From positions 1-19,093 of the forward strand of contig VSJD01000118.1 of NCBI GenBank assembly GCA_008636095.1: 19,093 nucleotides of DNA, given 5' to 3'. Both the position numbers and the translations under genes were made by a program. The notes beneath the pieces are model-generated. The model did no database searches and was not told the origin of the DNA. It saw only the letters and a list, made by a program, of their open reading frames with translations. This document shows positions 7,220 to 14,436 of this stretch, one piece after another. Position 1 is the first letter of the stretch, and every line of letters starts with the position of its first letter. Source of the DNA: Kiritimatiellota bacterium. GTDB lineage: Bacteria > Verrucomicrobiota > Kiritimatiellia > JAAZAB01.

Positions 7220-8473
7220 TCAATTTGCCAGCCGGCAAATGACCAACACAGGTTTGAAATACTCCCGCGGCCAATAGGTGGTGTGCTTTCCGCGGGCGAA
7301 CTGGGAGTTTTCGATGTTCAGGCGTTCAAAGGTCAGGTCGGGGCGGTCGCGCAACTCCTTGGGCACGAGGGCGAAATAGTAGAGTGTCCGACCGTCGCGG
7401 GAGATCGCACCGCCGCTGATATGGCGGAAATCGGTCAGTTTGCCGCAACGGAATTGGCCGACTAATTCGTTTTCGCCGCTTTCCGGGTCCAACCGGTAAA
7501 GCCGGCCGGCATGGAGCGGTGGTTCGCCCCAATGCGTATTGCTATAATAGACTTTACGGTCATAGCTGATGGCCAGTTCAAAGGTGGAATAAATTCCGTT
7601 CTTGAAGCAAGGATATTCCTTCACGTCCAATGCGCCATTTTCGCGCACCGTCATCAGGTAGGGATTGCCGGCGAAAGCCACGAAACTACGGTTCTTTTCC
7701 CATTCGATGGCGCACTGGAGCGCGCCCTTGCGCCAGAGCCAGTCGATCGGGCTGAGGCATAGGGGGATGCGTTGGGGCAGGGATTTGATGCAGGTTTCGC
7801 CCCGGCGGTAGCGGCCGATGAAGCCGTCTTTCAAACCGTAAAAGACGGTGCCATCGGAAAGGCATAAAATAAACCGGCCCAGGTGCACGGCCGTGCGGCC
7901 GAGATTGCGAGACTGGCCGGAGGCAACTTCGTAGGAATAGAGATAACCACTGGGCCAGGTTACGCCGTAAAGGATGCCGTTCTCCACGTCCATGGTGTAG
8001 GTGAGCAGGCCTTCGCCGGGGCGGGGGATGCCCAGGTCCTCGATGCGGCCGCTGGCGGGATCGAGGCGGAACCAATGTCCGCCCGCGTAGTGATGGGGAT
8101 CGTAGAAATTGCCGTAGAAGGGCAGGGCGATGTCCATGTGCGTGCCGCCGTAGATCCAGCCGTCGCGGCCCTCGAAAAAGCGGCCGTGGATCTTGCCATG
8201 CCGGTCGTGGCCGCGCCGATGATCGCCAATGGCCTCGTCCATGTCGGCCACGTCCTCGATTTGGCTGCGGCGCGGGTCATAGCGCAGAATGTGCGCTGAG
8301 CCATCGGTGCGGCAGGTACCGAGGTAAAGCCGGTCGTCGCTGGCCACGGCCAGGCTGTTGTACATGAAGTCCACCTCGACCCCCGCCGGCATCTCACATA
8401 TTTTGACGTCGAGATATTCGCTCTCCGCCCGGGGCCGGTAAGTGTCAAAACCATAAGGCAGCTTGATAGCCAT
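7220..8473 (-). CDS. Cytoplasmic beta-propeller protein (first gene of the pair)
   Basis: A 417-residue protein starting MAIKLPYGFDTYRPRAESEY at ATG 8473, with GGGAG just upstream. An alternative ATG at 8494 would lie upstream of the expected transcription start of the promoter at 8497-8525, so 8473 is favoured. Blades repeat the same motif as the downstream gene: DRLYLGTCRTDGSAHILRYD, GHWFRLDPASGRIEDLG, NGILYGVTWPSGYLYSYE, DGTVFYGLKDGFIGRY and AGRLYRLDPESGENELVG. The neighbour has FRLDPASQRVTNFG, so the two are likely distant paralogues. A His/Asp/Arg-rich stretch between blades (DEAIGDHRRGHDRHGKIHG) is unusual for a propeller and could bind metal or substrate. No signal peptide. Not a family I can name. 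Confidence 0.75.
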   Translation of the reverse strand: MAIKLPYGFDTYRPRAESEYLDVKICEMPAGVEVDFMYNSLAVASDDRLYLGTCRTDGSAHILRYDPRRSQIEDVADMDEAIGDHRRGHDRHGKIHGRFFEGRDGWIYGGTHMDIALPFYGNFYDPHHYAGGHWFRLDPASGRIEDLGIPRPGEGLLTYTMDVENGILYGVTWPSGYLYSYEVASGQSRNLGRTAVHLGRFILCLSDGTVFYGLKDGFIGRYRRGETCIKSLPQRIPLCLSPIDWLWRKGALQCAIEWEKNRSFVAFAGNPYLMTVRENGALDVKEYPCFKNGIYSTFELAISYDRKVYYSNTHWGEPPLHAGRLYRLDPESGENELVGQFRCGKLTDFRHISGGAISRDGRTLYYFALVPKELRDRPDLTFERLNIENSQFARGKHTTYWPREYFKPVLVICRLAN

Positions 8474-8496
8474 GCCATTCTCCCAAAAACGCATAC

Positions 8497-8525
8497 AATG
8501 TAACCTGTCTTGTGCCCGGTGTCAA
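8497..8525 (-). promoter_or_regulatory. Sigma70-type promoter of the beta-propeller operon
   Basis: On the minus strand a perfect TTGACA (8520-8525), a 17-base spacer and TACATT (8497-8502, 4 of 6) lie 24 bases before the ATG at 8473. The expected start of transcription, near 8490, leaves a very short leader carrying GGGAG. The promoter lies after the prmC stop codon (8566), so the propeller genes can be expressed independently of rpmE-prfA-prmC. Confidence 0.6.
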
Positions 8526-8565
8526 ATGCCCTCGCCAAAGTTATAGCCTTACGCCCGCCATGTTT

Positions 8566-9522
8566 TCATTTTACCGCCCGCACCATCCGGTCTTTGCCGG
8601 CAAGGTCCGGCCGCAATTGGCTTTCACGGAATCCGGCCGCGTGCGCCAGTTCCTGGATGGCCGCCCCCTGGTCTTCGCCGATTTCCAGAAAGAGCGCGCC
8701 GCCGGGCTTAAGCGCCTGAAAGGATTGCGCCATGAGCCGACGGATAATGGTCAGGCCGTCGGGGCCGCCATCCAGAGCAGTGCGGGGCTCAAAATCACGC
8801 ACACTCTGCTCCAGGCGCGCCCAGTCCGCCGTGCGCACATAGGGCGGATTGGATACCACGGCATCCAGGCTGGTAAAGGTCGTTGAACCCGCCGTTACAA
8901 CATTCCAACATTCTGCAGAATGTTGGAATGTTGTTTTAGGCGTTGCGGCCGACAACAGATCGCAGGTAATGAAACGGATGCGAGCGGAAACGCCGTGCCG
9001 TGCCGCGTTTTCCCGTGCCAGTGCCAGGGCCGCTGCGCTGGTGTCGGTGGCTATGTAACGGCCCTCCGGTCGTTCCAACGCCAGCGAAATAACAATACAT
9101 CCACTGCCGGTGCCAACATCCGCGATGGCGGGCGTGCCCCCCGTAGCCTTTTGGGCGAAGGCGGGTGCTTTGTTTTGCCATAGCGGCGCGTCCTCCAGCA
9201 TCCAGGCCGTTAGTTGCTCCGTTTCCGGCCGTGGTATCAAAGCCCGGCGGTCACAGATAAAAACGCGGCCCATGAACTCCGCCTCGCCCAGGATGTATTG
9301 TAAGGGTTCGCCCTCAGCCAGGCGCGTGGCGCCCGCTTCGATCTGCCGAACCTGGGATTCGGAGAGACTTTGATCTTTCCGTGCCGATAGCTCCAGCCGG
9401 GGACAACCTAAAACGTGACTCGTCAGCCACTCGCATTTCAATCGAGCTTCGTCCGGCATGGTTGCCTGAACGCGGGCGGCGATGATGTCAAGTACGGGGC
9501 CTAATTTACTAAGTAATTTCAA
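8566..9522 (-). CDS. prmC: Peptide chain release factor N5-glutamine methyltransferase PrmC (HemK)
   Basis: 318 residues. PrmC methylates the Gln of the GGQ motif in RF1 and RF2 using S-adenosylmethionine. Visible signatures are the N-terminal helical domain (residues about 8-70, ending GEPLQYILGEAEFMG), IPRPETEQL (96-104), the SAM-binding loop DVGTGSGC (135-142) and the NPPY motif (225-228) that binds the target Gln. It follows prfA, its substrate's gene, as in many bacteria. At 318 residues it is longer than the usual 275-290. Part of the excess is residues about 197-209, encoded by a 38-bp perfect palindrome between the strand FITCDLL and DAVVSNPPY; another part is an insertion at about 113-132. 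The start is TTG 9522 without a clear ribosome binding site, directly next to a repeat. The first Met (22) would remove part of the N-terminal domain. All catalytic motifs are intact, so it is probably active. Confidence 0.92.
   Translation of the reverse strand: MKLLSKLGPVLDIIAARVQATMPDEARLKCEWLTSHVLGCPRLELSARKDQSLSESQVRQIEAGATRLAEGEPLQYILGEAEFMGRVFICDRRALIPRPETEQLTAWMLEDAPLWQNKAPAFAQKATGGTPAIADVGTGSGCIVISLALERPEGRYIATDTSAAALALARENAARHGVSARIRFITCDLLSAATPKTTFQHSAECWNVVTAGSTTFTSLDAVVSNPPYVRTADWARLEQSVRDFEPRTALDGGPDGLTIIRRLMAQSFQALKPGGALFLEIGEDQGAAIQELAHAAGFRESQLRPDLAGKDRMVRAVK
8897..8934. repeat. 38-bp perfect palindrome inside prmC
   Basis: ACAACATTCCAACATTCTG (8897-8915) is followed directly by its exact reverse complement (8916-8934), with CTGCAG at the centre. 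It contains internal repeats of ACATTC and encodes residues 197-209 of PrmC (TTFQHSAECWNVV) in frame. Its A/T-rich composition differs from the surrounding GC-rich gene, suggesting an inserted palindromic element. Confidence 0.9.
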
Positions 9523-9533
9523 GGTTGGAGTGG

Positions 9534-9633
9534 ATTCCCGCTTTCGCGGGAATGACAGAATGGATGGACATTGTTTGTCATTCCCGACCTGACTCGCCTC
9601 GGCGAAGCCTCCGGCGTAGCCTGGGTCGGGAAT
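9534..9633. repeat. Two inverted repeats sharing an ATTCCCG core in the prfA-prmC spacer
   Basis: The first hairpin is ATTCCCGC (9534-9541) with GCGGGAAT (9546-9553). The second has ten-base arms ATTCCCGACC (9580-9589) and GGTCGGGAAT (9624-9633), with small stems (such as CGCC/GGCG) in its 34-base loop. Both have flanking TGTCATTCC/GGAATGACA-like ends, in the style of widespread intergenic palindromes. They fill most of the 164-bp gap between prfA and prmC, genes that are often adjacent or overlapping elsewhere. No promoter is evident here. Confidence 0.7.
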
Positions 9634-9686
9634 CCAGTGCTTTTGTTGCCGCCTTTGGCCGCCTAATTTACTTTACGCCTTGTCTT

Positions 9687-10784
9687 TCACATTTCCAGCA
9701 ACTGGTCTAATGAAAGGGTGGTTTGGGCGGCGTGGTTGTGTTCGTAAAGCGCCAGCAATAGGGCGGCCAGTTCGCCTTCCATGACCTTTTCCAGGTTGTG
9801 CGAGGTGAAATGAATGCGGTGATCGGTCAGCCGGTTTTGCGGGAAATTGTAGGTGCGAATGCGCTCGCTGCGGTCCCCGCTGCCGATCTGTGAGCGACGG
9901 GATTCGCCTGCCTGGTCTTCCACTTCCCGCCGCTTCAGCTCCAGCAGGTGCGAGCGCAGGACGCGCATGACCTTCGCCCGGTTCTTGTGCTGGGAGCGCT
10001 CCTCCTGGCTGGCCACCACCAGGCCGGTGGGCAAGTGGGTGATGCGCACGGCGGAATCGGTTTTGTTGACGTGCTGGCCGCCGGCGCCGGAGGCGCGATA
10101 CACGTCAACGCGCAAGTCTTCCGGCTTGATCTCAAGCTCGTCCACGTCCTCGGCCTCGGGTAGAACGGCCACCGTGGCGGTGGATGTGTGAATGCGTCCG
10201 GACCCTTCCGTGACGGGGACACGCTGGACGCGGTGGGTGCCGCCCTCGAACTGCATGGCGCGGAATACGTTCTCGCCCTGGATTGAAAATACGATTTCCT
10301 TGTACCCGCCGGCCTCGGAGGGACTGGCGTCGATGAGTTCGGTCTTCCAGCCATTATTTTCCGCATAGCGCATATACATGCGCGCCAGGTCCCCGGCAAA
10401 AAGCGCCGCTTCGTCGCCGCCCGTGCCGGCGCGGATTTCCATGATCGCGTTGCGCTCGTCATTGGGATTGGGCGGCTGGAGTTCGATCAGCAGAATCCGT
10501 TCGGCTTCCGGCCGGGCTGTTTCAGCCTTGGCGAGTTCCTCTTTCGCCAAGGCCTTGAGTTCGGGGTCGGTGCTGTCCAAGGCGATCAATTCCTGGTGTT
10601 CACGGATATCCTTCTGCAGGCGCGCCAAGGTGTTAGCCTGCGCCAGGATTTTTTTGAGACGCGCATGGGATTTCAGCAGATCGCGTAATTTCCGCGGGTT
10701 CTCGGCGGCGGCCGAGGCCAATTGCGCCTCGCGCTCGGCAACCCGGGCGGTCAGCGCTTCGAGAAATACGGGGGCGATGTCCAT
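9687..10784 (-). CDS. prfA: Peptide chain release factor 1
   Basis: 365 residues from ATG 10784, the usual RF1 length. RF1 ends translation at UAA and UAG. The GGQ peptidyl-hydrolysis motif is at 235-237 ([19 protein letters not shown]). The codon-recognition tripeptide is P190-V-T192 ([20 protein letters not shown]), the PxT form that marks RF1 rather than the SPF of RF2. The N-terminal coiled-coil domain and [19 protein letters not shown] (115-133) are also typical. The start has no obvious ribosome binding site. An in-frame ATG at 10820 would add 12 residues ([12 protein letters not shown]), but these overlap the edge of an inverted repeat, so 10784 is preferred. It lies between rpmE and prmC on the same strand, and PrmC would methylate its GGQ glutamine. 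Confidence 0.96.
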   Translation of the reverse strand: MDIAPVFLEALTARVAEREAQLASAAAENPRKLRDLLKSHARLKKILAQANTLARLQKDIREHQELIALDSTDPELKALAKEELAKAETARPEAERILLIELQPPNPNDERNAIMEIRAGTGGDEAALFAGDLARMYMRYAENNGWKTELIDASPSEAGGYKEIVFSIQGENVFRAMQFEGGTHRVQRVPVTEGSGRIHTSTATVAVLPEAEDVDELEIKPEDLRVDVYRASGAGGQHVNKTDSAVRITHLPTGLVVASQEERSQHKNRAKVMRVLRSHLLELKRREVEDQAGESRRSQIGSGDRSERIRTYNFPQNRLTDHRIHFTSHNLEKVMEGELAALLLALYEHNHAAQTTLSLDQLLEM

Positions 10785-10818
10785 TGATGATTGCGGATTG
10801 CGGAATAAAAAACTCGGC

Positions 10819-10904
10819 ATGGTTCAACGGTTGAGAGGTTCACGGTTGGGTTTTGCCCGAAATCCGACAACCCTGTAACCGTGAACCGTTGAACCGTGAA
10901 CCAT
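10819..10904. repeat. Inverted repeat of GGTTCAACGGTT / AACCGTGAACC units in the rpmE-prfA spacer
   Basis: The left arm (10819-10847) carries GGTTCAACGGTT and GGTTCACGGTT. The right arm (10877-10904) carries the complementary AACCGTGAACC and GTTGAACCGTGAACCAT. The arms pair with only a few interruptions around a 29-base loop. The element occupies nearly the whole spacer between rpmE (ends at 10908) and the prfA leader. It looks like an intergenic palindromic repeat. There is no T-run to make it a terminator on the minus strand. Confidence 0.7.
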
Positions 10905-10907
10905 GCC

Positions 10908-11108
10908 CTATTTCTTACCATAGCGCTTTTTGAACTGCTCCACACGCCCGGCCGCATCTACATATTTTGCTGTGCCTGTATAGAAGGGATGGCAGGCGGA
11001 ACAAGTGTTGATCTGCATATCCTTCACGGTCGAACGGGTATGAACCACGTTCCCGCAAATGCATGTAATCGTGGTGTCTTGATATTTTGGATGGATTTTT
11101 TCTTTCAT
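10908..11108 (-). CDS. rpmE: 50S ribosomal protein L31, zinc-binding form
   Basis: A 66-residue protein starting MKEKIHPKYQDTTITCICGN, a close match to L31 (MKxxIHPxYxxxxxxCxCGN). It has four Cys in the C-x-C and C-x2-C pattern (Cys16, 18, 36, 39), so this is the zinc-binding (C+) type. HPFYTG and the basic end KYVDAAGRVEQFKKRYGKK are also characteristic. L31 bridges the two ribosomal subunits. The ATG at 11108 is preceded by GAGGATGAGGG. First gene of rpmE-prfA-prmC; no convincing promoter could be picked upstream. Confidence 0.97.
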   Translation of the reverse strand: MKEKIHPKYQDTTITCICGNVVHTRSTVKDMQINTCSACHPFYTGTAKYVDAAGRVEQFKKRYGKK

Positions 11109-11279
11109 TCCCTCATCCTCTCCGGTCCTTGCGTCAAGCGCAAGGGTAACCATTGCTAAAAACGGTGTACCTAACCACAGCGTTGCCCTGAATGCAAGCA
11201 CTTTTTACAAAAAAACTTAAACCCATTACTGCCGCGTCTGAAATGGGCCCAGAATGGGCATTGCCAAACCGGATCATTT

Positions 11280-11327
11280 CTGGTAGTTAAATCTACCAGC
11301 AATGAGTTAAGGCGGGCTAACGCCCGC
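11280..11327. repeat. Two adjacent short hairpins in the rpmE-TPR divergent spacer
   Basis: CTGGTAG (11280-11286) pairs with CTACCAG (11293-11299), and GCGGGC (11312-11317) pairs with GCCCGC (11322-11327). They lie in the 341-bp region between the divergent rpmE and TPR lipoprotein genes, most of which is filled with hairpins. Neither is followed by a T-run. Confidence 0.5.
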
Positions 11328-11336
11328 AACCGAAAA

Positions 11337-11390
11337 GGTAGGGCCGCACAGCCTGTGCGGCCGCGACGGGACAGGCTGTCCCGCCCTACC
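11337..11390. repeat. Cloverleaf-like three-way-junction repeat
   Basis: An outer stem GGTAGGG (11337-11343) / CCCTACC (11384-11390) encloses two hairpins: CCGCACA/TGTGCGG (11344-11360) and CGGGACA/TGTCCCG (11367-11383), separated by CCGCGA. All stems are perfect 7-bp stems. The two inner hairpins share the loop-side words ACAGCCTGT and ACAGGCTGT. This is a compact, clearly non-random structure of intergenic-repeat type. Confidence 0.8.
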
Positions 11391-11397
11391 CGGAAAC

Positions 11398-11417
11398 ATA
11401 CACGCAAAAACGTGTAT
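11398..11417. repeat. Hairpin in the leader of the TPR lipoprotein gene
   Basis: ATACACG (11398-11404) and CGTGTAT (11411-11417) form a perfect stem with a CAAAAA loop, about 30 bases before the ATG at 11450. It may be part of the preceding repeat, an mRNA leader structure, or an operator-like site. The sequence alone does not decide. Confidence 0.5.
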
Positions 11418-11449
11418 CCTCACGGAAAAGACGCTAAGGGAGGCGGATT

Positions 11450-12988
11450 ATGGCAGGCGGCAAGCTTGGACGAGGATTAACCATTGCGTTATGCGCCACA
11501 CTGCTGTTCGCCGGCTGTCGGGAGAACCCGACCCAGAAAGCCTACCGGCAAGGCATGCAGGCGCTCAAGCGGGGGCATTACAACCAGAGTATCCGCCTGT
11601 TGCAGAAGAGCGCCAAGCTCGGCGGTACGAATGTGCCCGTGGCCGCCATTTATAATGGTCTGGGTCTTGCTTATTACCGCATCGGCCAGCCGGAAAATGC
11701 CTTGGGGGCTTTTGAGTTGAGCGCCCGGCTGGATCCTAAATTCGTGGAACCGGTCTATAACGCCGGCGTTATTATGGCTGAATCCGGGCGTGAAGCTCAA
11801 GCGGTGGCCTGCTTTGAGAAGGCGGCGCAGTTGGATCCCTCCGGTACGCGCTCGCTCGAATATCTTAGCCGGATTTTCTACCGGAATCAGCGATGGGATA
11901 ATGCCCGCAAAGCCCTGAACGAGGCGCGTCAGCGTGCGCCCCGCGAACCCCGTATCCTGACCGCCATGGCGCTCCTGGAACTTCAGGTCACCAACATGGT
12001 ACCGGCCATTTCCTGCCTGCAGGAAGCGCTGGAGCATGATGCCGGTTACGCCCCGGCGCTTTATAATCTGGCCGTTGTGAATCACCTCTGGCTGAAAAAC
12101 GACAGTCAGGCGACGCCGTTGTTCAAGGATTACCTGCGTCTGGTCCCGAAAGGGGAAGGTGCCGAAAAAGCCTCCCAGGTACTCAGGGACATTAACAAGC
12201 TGTCGTCAGCCGCCGCCGAGGAAAATCCCATCGTTGTGCCGCCGGTCACAAATGCACCCGTCTCCCCCGTTTTGCCTGTGCCCGTGACCACCGACAAAGC
12301 CGAGAAGCAAAAACTGGCGTCTGCCCCAGACCTGGCCAAGGCCCCGACGGCTCCCGCCGCCCCATCCTGTGATGAATTATTACGGACTGCGCGGATATTG
12401 GAACAGCAGGGCCGCCGTGAAGCCGCCATCAACAACTATCTGCTTTCGGCGCGCGAAGCCGAACGTGTGGGTAAGCCTTCGGTTCGGGATCAGGCCGCGC
12501 GGGAAGCCAACAGGCTTTGTGCGCAGAATGCCCGTGCCCATTACGAAGTGGGTCTTTATTGGGGTGAGCGCGGCCAGCCGGACGAAGCCCTGGCCCATTT
12601 GAAGCAGGCCGCGGAGTTAAGCAACACATGGTACGAGGCGCATTTCGCGGTGGCCCGGGTGGCTGTGGATAAAAACGAGTTTGATACGGCCTTGATTTCG
12701 TTGAAAAAGGCGGACCAGAGCCGCCCCGACCGGCCCGAAGCATTGTGGATGCTGGCCCAGCTGTATGACCGTAATCTCGGTTTGACCAACCAGGCAATCC
12801 AAACTTATGAACTATTTGAACAACGCTTTGGCGGCGATGGACGCTCAAAGGAAGGGCGTGCGCGGATGAAAGCGCTGAAGGGCGGCATAGAGCCGAACTT
12901 GCGCCCATCCGCGCCTGCTAAAACCGACACGCAGACCCGCTGGCGGTGGCTGTTCAAGTCGCGGCCGCAAAAAAATCCGGAAAACTGA
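11450..12988 (+). CDS. TPR-repeat lipoprotein
   Basis: A 512-residue protein from ATG 11450, with GGGAGG just upstream. Residues 1-23 (MAGGKLGRGLTIALCATLLF, then AGC) are a lipoprotein signal with Cys23 as the likely lipidated residue, so it should be anchored to a membrane facing the periplasm or surface. Two TPR blocks follow: about 25-235 (for example IYNGLGLAYYRIGQPENALG, PVYNAGVIMAESGREAQAVA, LDPS) and about 300-475 (HYEVGLYWGERGQPDEALAH, ALWMLAQLYDRNLG). A Pro/Ala/Val-rich linker (about 245-300, PVVPP and PVSPVLPVP style) separates them. The C-terminus is basic (RWRWLFKSRPQKNPEN). TPR lipoproteins act as scaffolds, for instance in envelope assembly or secretion; no specific role can be given. 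It is followed after 98 bases by the NtrC-like regulator on the same strand, with a hairpin between. Confidence 0.85.
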   Translation: MAGGKLGRGLTIALCATLLFAGCRENPTQKAYRQGMQALKRGHYNQSIRLLQKSAKLGGTNVPVAAIYNGLGLAYYRIGQPENALGAFELSARLDPKFVEPVYNAGVIMAESGREAQAVACFEKAAQLDPSGTRSLEYLSRIFYRNQRWDNARKALNEARQRAPREPRILTAMALLELQVTNMVPAISCLQEALEHDAGYAPALYNLAVVNHLWLKNDSQATPLFKDYLRLVPKGEGAEKASQVLRDINKLSSAAAEENPIVVPPVTNAPVSPVLPVPVTTDKAEKQKLASAPDLAKAPTAPAAPSCDELLRTARILEQQGRREAAINNYLLSAREAERVGKPSVRDQAAREANRLCAQNARAHYEVGLYWGERGQPDEALAHLKQAAELSNTWYEAHFAVARVAVDKNEFDTALISLKKADQSRPDRPEALWMLAQLYDRNLGLTNQAIQTYELFEQRFGGDGRSKEGRARMKALKGGIEPNLRPSAPAKTDTQTRWRWLFKSRPQKNPEN

Positions 12989-13009
12989 GACCGGAACGTA
13001 TAACCTGAA

Positions 13010-13044
13010 ATCCGCGCGTAATCCGTCAGCCGACGGACGCGGAT
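13010..13044. repeat. Nested hairpin between the TPR lipoprotein and NtrC-like genes
   Basis: An outer stem ATCCGCG (13010-13016) / CGCGGAT (13038-13044) and an inner stem TCCGTC (13022-13027) / GACGGA (13032-13037), with a bulge of CGTAA on one side. There is no T-run after it on either strand, so it is not a standard intrinsic terminator. It could still end or slow the upstream transcript, or be an intergenic repeat. Confidence 0.55.
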
Positions 13045-13086
13045 CAGGAATGGCTTTACCCTAATAAAAAAATAGTAGTTGCCGCC

Positions 13087-14436
13087 ATGGCAAAAATCCT
13101 CCTCGTTGACGATGAAGTCCATTTGCTGAAAGCAATGGATATGTTTCTGCGTAGCCGGAAGCACGACGTGATGCCGGTTTCGGATGGCCGCGCGGCGGAA
13201 CACCTGATCCGGTCAACCCCCTATGACCTGATTATTTCCGACATCCGCATGATGCCCGTGGACGGACTTCACCTGTTGCGCATTGCCCGGGAATCCTGTC
13301 CGGAAACCCCCGTGATTCTAGTCACGGCTTATGCGACGCTGGATGTCGCGCTGGACGCCATCAAAGCCGGTGCGTTCGACTTTGTCACCAAGCCCTTCAA
13401 AACCGATAATTTCATGGCCACTGTCCGGCGTGCCCTGGATTACCCTCGCATCGTGGATGGCGCCATTCAATTGGATCCGCCCGAACCTGCTCCCCAACGG
13501 TTCAATCCGCTGATTATCAAGAGCGCGGAAATGCAGGCGCTCTGCCAGCACCTGGAACAACTCGCGCCAACAGATGAAGCGGTCCTGATCCTGGGCGAAC
13601 GGGGTGCGGGTAAACGCCAGGTGGCCCAAATTCTGCATGGGCTCAGCCAGCGCAAGGATCGCCCGTTTGTTTCCGTGGACTGCTCGGCCGGGACGGTCGC
13701 CAACCTGAACGCGCAATTATGGGGGGCGGATTCGCCGACGGCGGATTCGCCGACGGCGGATTTGCCGATGGCAGATTTGCCGGCGGCGGATTTGCCGATG
13801 GAAAAAGCCGGTGCCCTGGAGGCCGCCAAAGGCGGCACAGTAGTTCTGGAATACATCGAAGAATTACCGGCGGCTCTGCAGCCGTCAATTATCGGCCTGA
13901 TCAAGATGCGCGCATTCATGCGGCCGGGCGACACACAGGTTCACCAAGTGGATGTCCGCATCATGGCCACCAGCCGAGCGCTCCCGGTGATTCAACCCGG
14001 TGACGACCCGCAACACGTTGAATGGATCCAAACGCTCTCGGCCATTTCGCTTCCTGTCCCCCCGCTAAGGGAACGGCGGGCCGACTTGTTGCCGCTGATC
14101 AGCCGCTGGGTTTATCAACGGGCGACGCCCGCCAAGTCCGATCCTTGGAAAATGACGGCCCAAGCGTTTGATGTGCTGGACCAGTATCCCTGGCCGGGCA
14201 ACGTCGAAGAATTGGAACGGACTTTGTCCCAGGCCATGACGAAGTCTCGGGAACAACGGATAGACATTTCGGAACTGCCCTCCTCGTTGGTTGAGGCGGT
14301 CAAGCAGATGAAATCCCTTTCCCAACAGCATCTTCAACGGAATGAACTGCGGGGCAAATCTTTCCGGGACTATATCCGGCTCAAGCAGGATAATTATCGC
14401 CCTTTATCCGGGCCAAAGGCGGAGAGAACATCGTGA
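13087..14436 (+). CDS. NtrC-like response regulator with degenerate AAA+ domain and no DNA-binding domain
   Basis: 449 residues. Residues 1-120 are an intact receiver domain: acidic D8/D9, phosphoacceptor D52 (LIISDIRMMPVDG), T80 and K102 (VTKPFK). Residues about 140-395 match the sigma54 activator AAA+ domain, with Walker A GERGAGKR (170-177), PLRERRADLLPLISRW (326-341) and YPWPGNVEELERTL (367-380). Several key parts have changed. The GAFTGA loop that contacts sigma54 is missing. In its place, after LWG, are five pentapeptide repeats (ADSPT, ADSPT, ADLPM, ADLPA, ADLPM; residues 214-238). Walker B reads TVVLEYI instead of TLFLDEI, losing the conserved Asp-Glu pair. No Fis-type helix-turn-helix follows residue 400. 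It probably keeps phosphorylation and perhaps nucleotide binding but not sigma54 activation. No clear ribosome binding site. Its last 43 bases overlap the convergent receiver gene, which suggests C-terminal truncation. Confidence 0.85.
   Translation: MAKILLVDDEVHLLKAMDMFLRSRKHDVMPVSDGRAAEHLIRSTPYDLIISDIRMMPVDGLHLLRIARESCPETPVILVTAYATLDVALDAIKAGAFDFVTKPFKTDNFMATVRRALDYPRIVDGAIQLDPPEPAPQRFNPLIIKSAEMQALCQHLEQLAPTDEAVLILGERGAGKRQVAQILHGLSQRKDRPFVSVDCSAGTVANLNAQLWGADSPTADSPTADLPMADLPAADLPMEKAGALEAAKGGTVVLEYIEELPAALQPSIIGLIKMRAFMRPGDTQVHQVDVRIMATSRALPVIQPGDDPQHVEWIQTLSAISLPVPPLRERRADLLPLISRWVYQRATPAKSDPWKMTAQAFDVLDQYPWPGNVEELERTLSQAMTKSREQRIDISELPSSLVEAVKQMKSLSQQHLQRNELRGKSFRDYIRLKQDNYRPLSGPKAERTS
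13726..13800 (+). repeat. Five tandem 15-bp units inside the NtrC-like gene
   Basis: Units start at 13726, 13741, 13756, 13771 and 13786. The first two are identical (GCGGATTCGCCGACG). The others are variants (GCGGATTTGCCGATG twice, GCAGATTTGCCGGCG once). They encode AD(S/L)P(T/M/A) five times. The unit length is a multiple of three, so copy-number change keeps the frame. Confidence 0.92.

Noticed and set aside
13719..14003. GFADG-repeat protein in another frame of the NtrC-like gene
   Set aside because: It is the 15-bp tandem repeat read out of frame; the receiver and AAA+ motifs fix the true frame.
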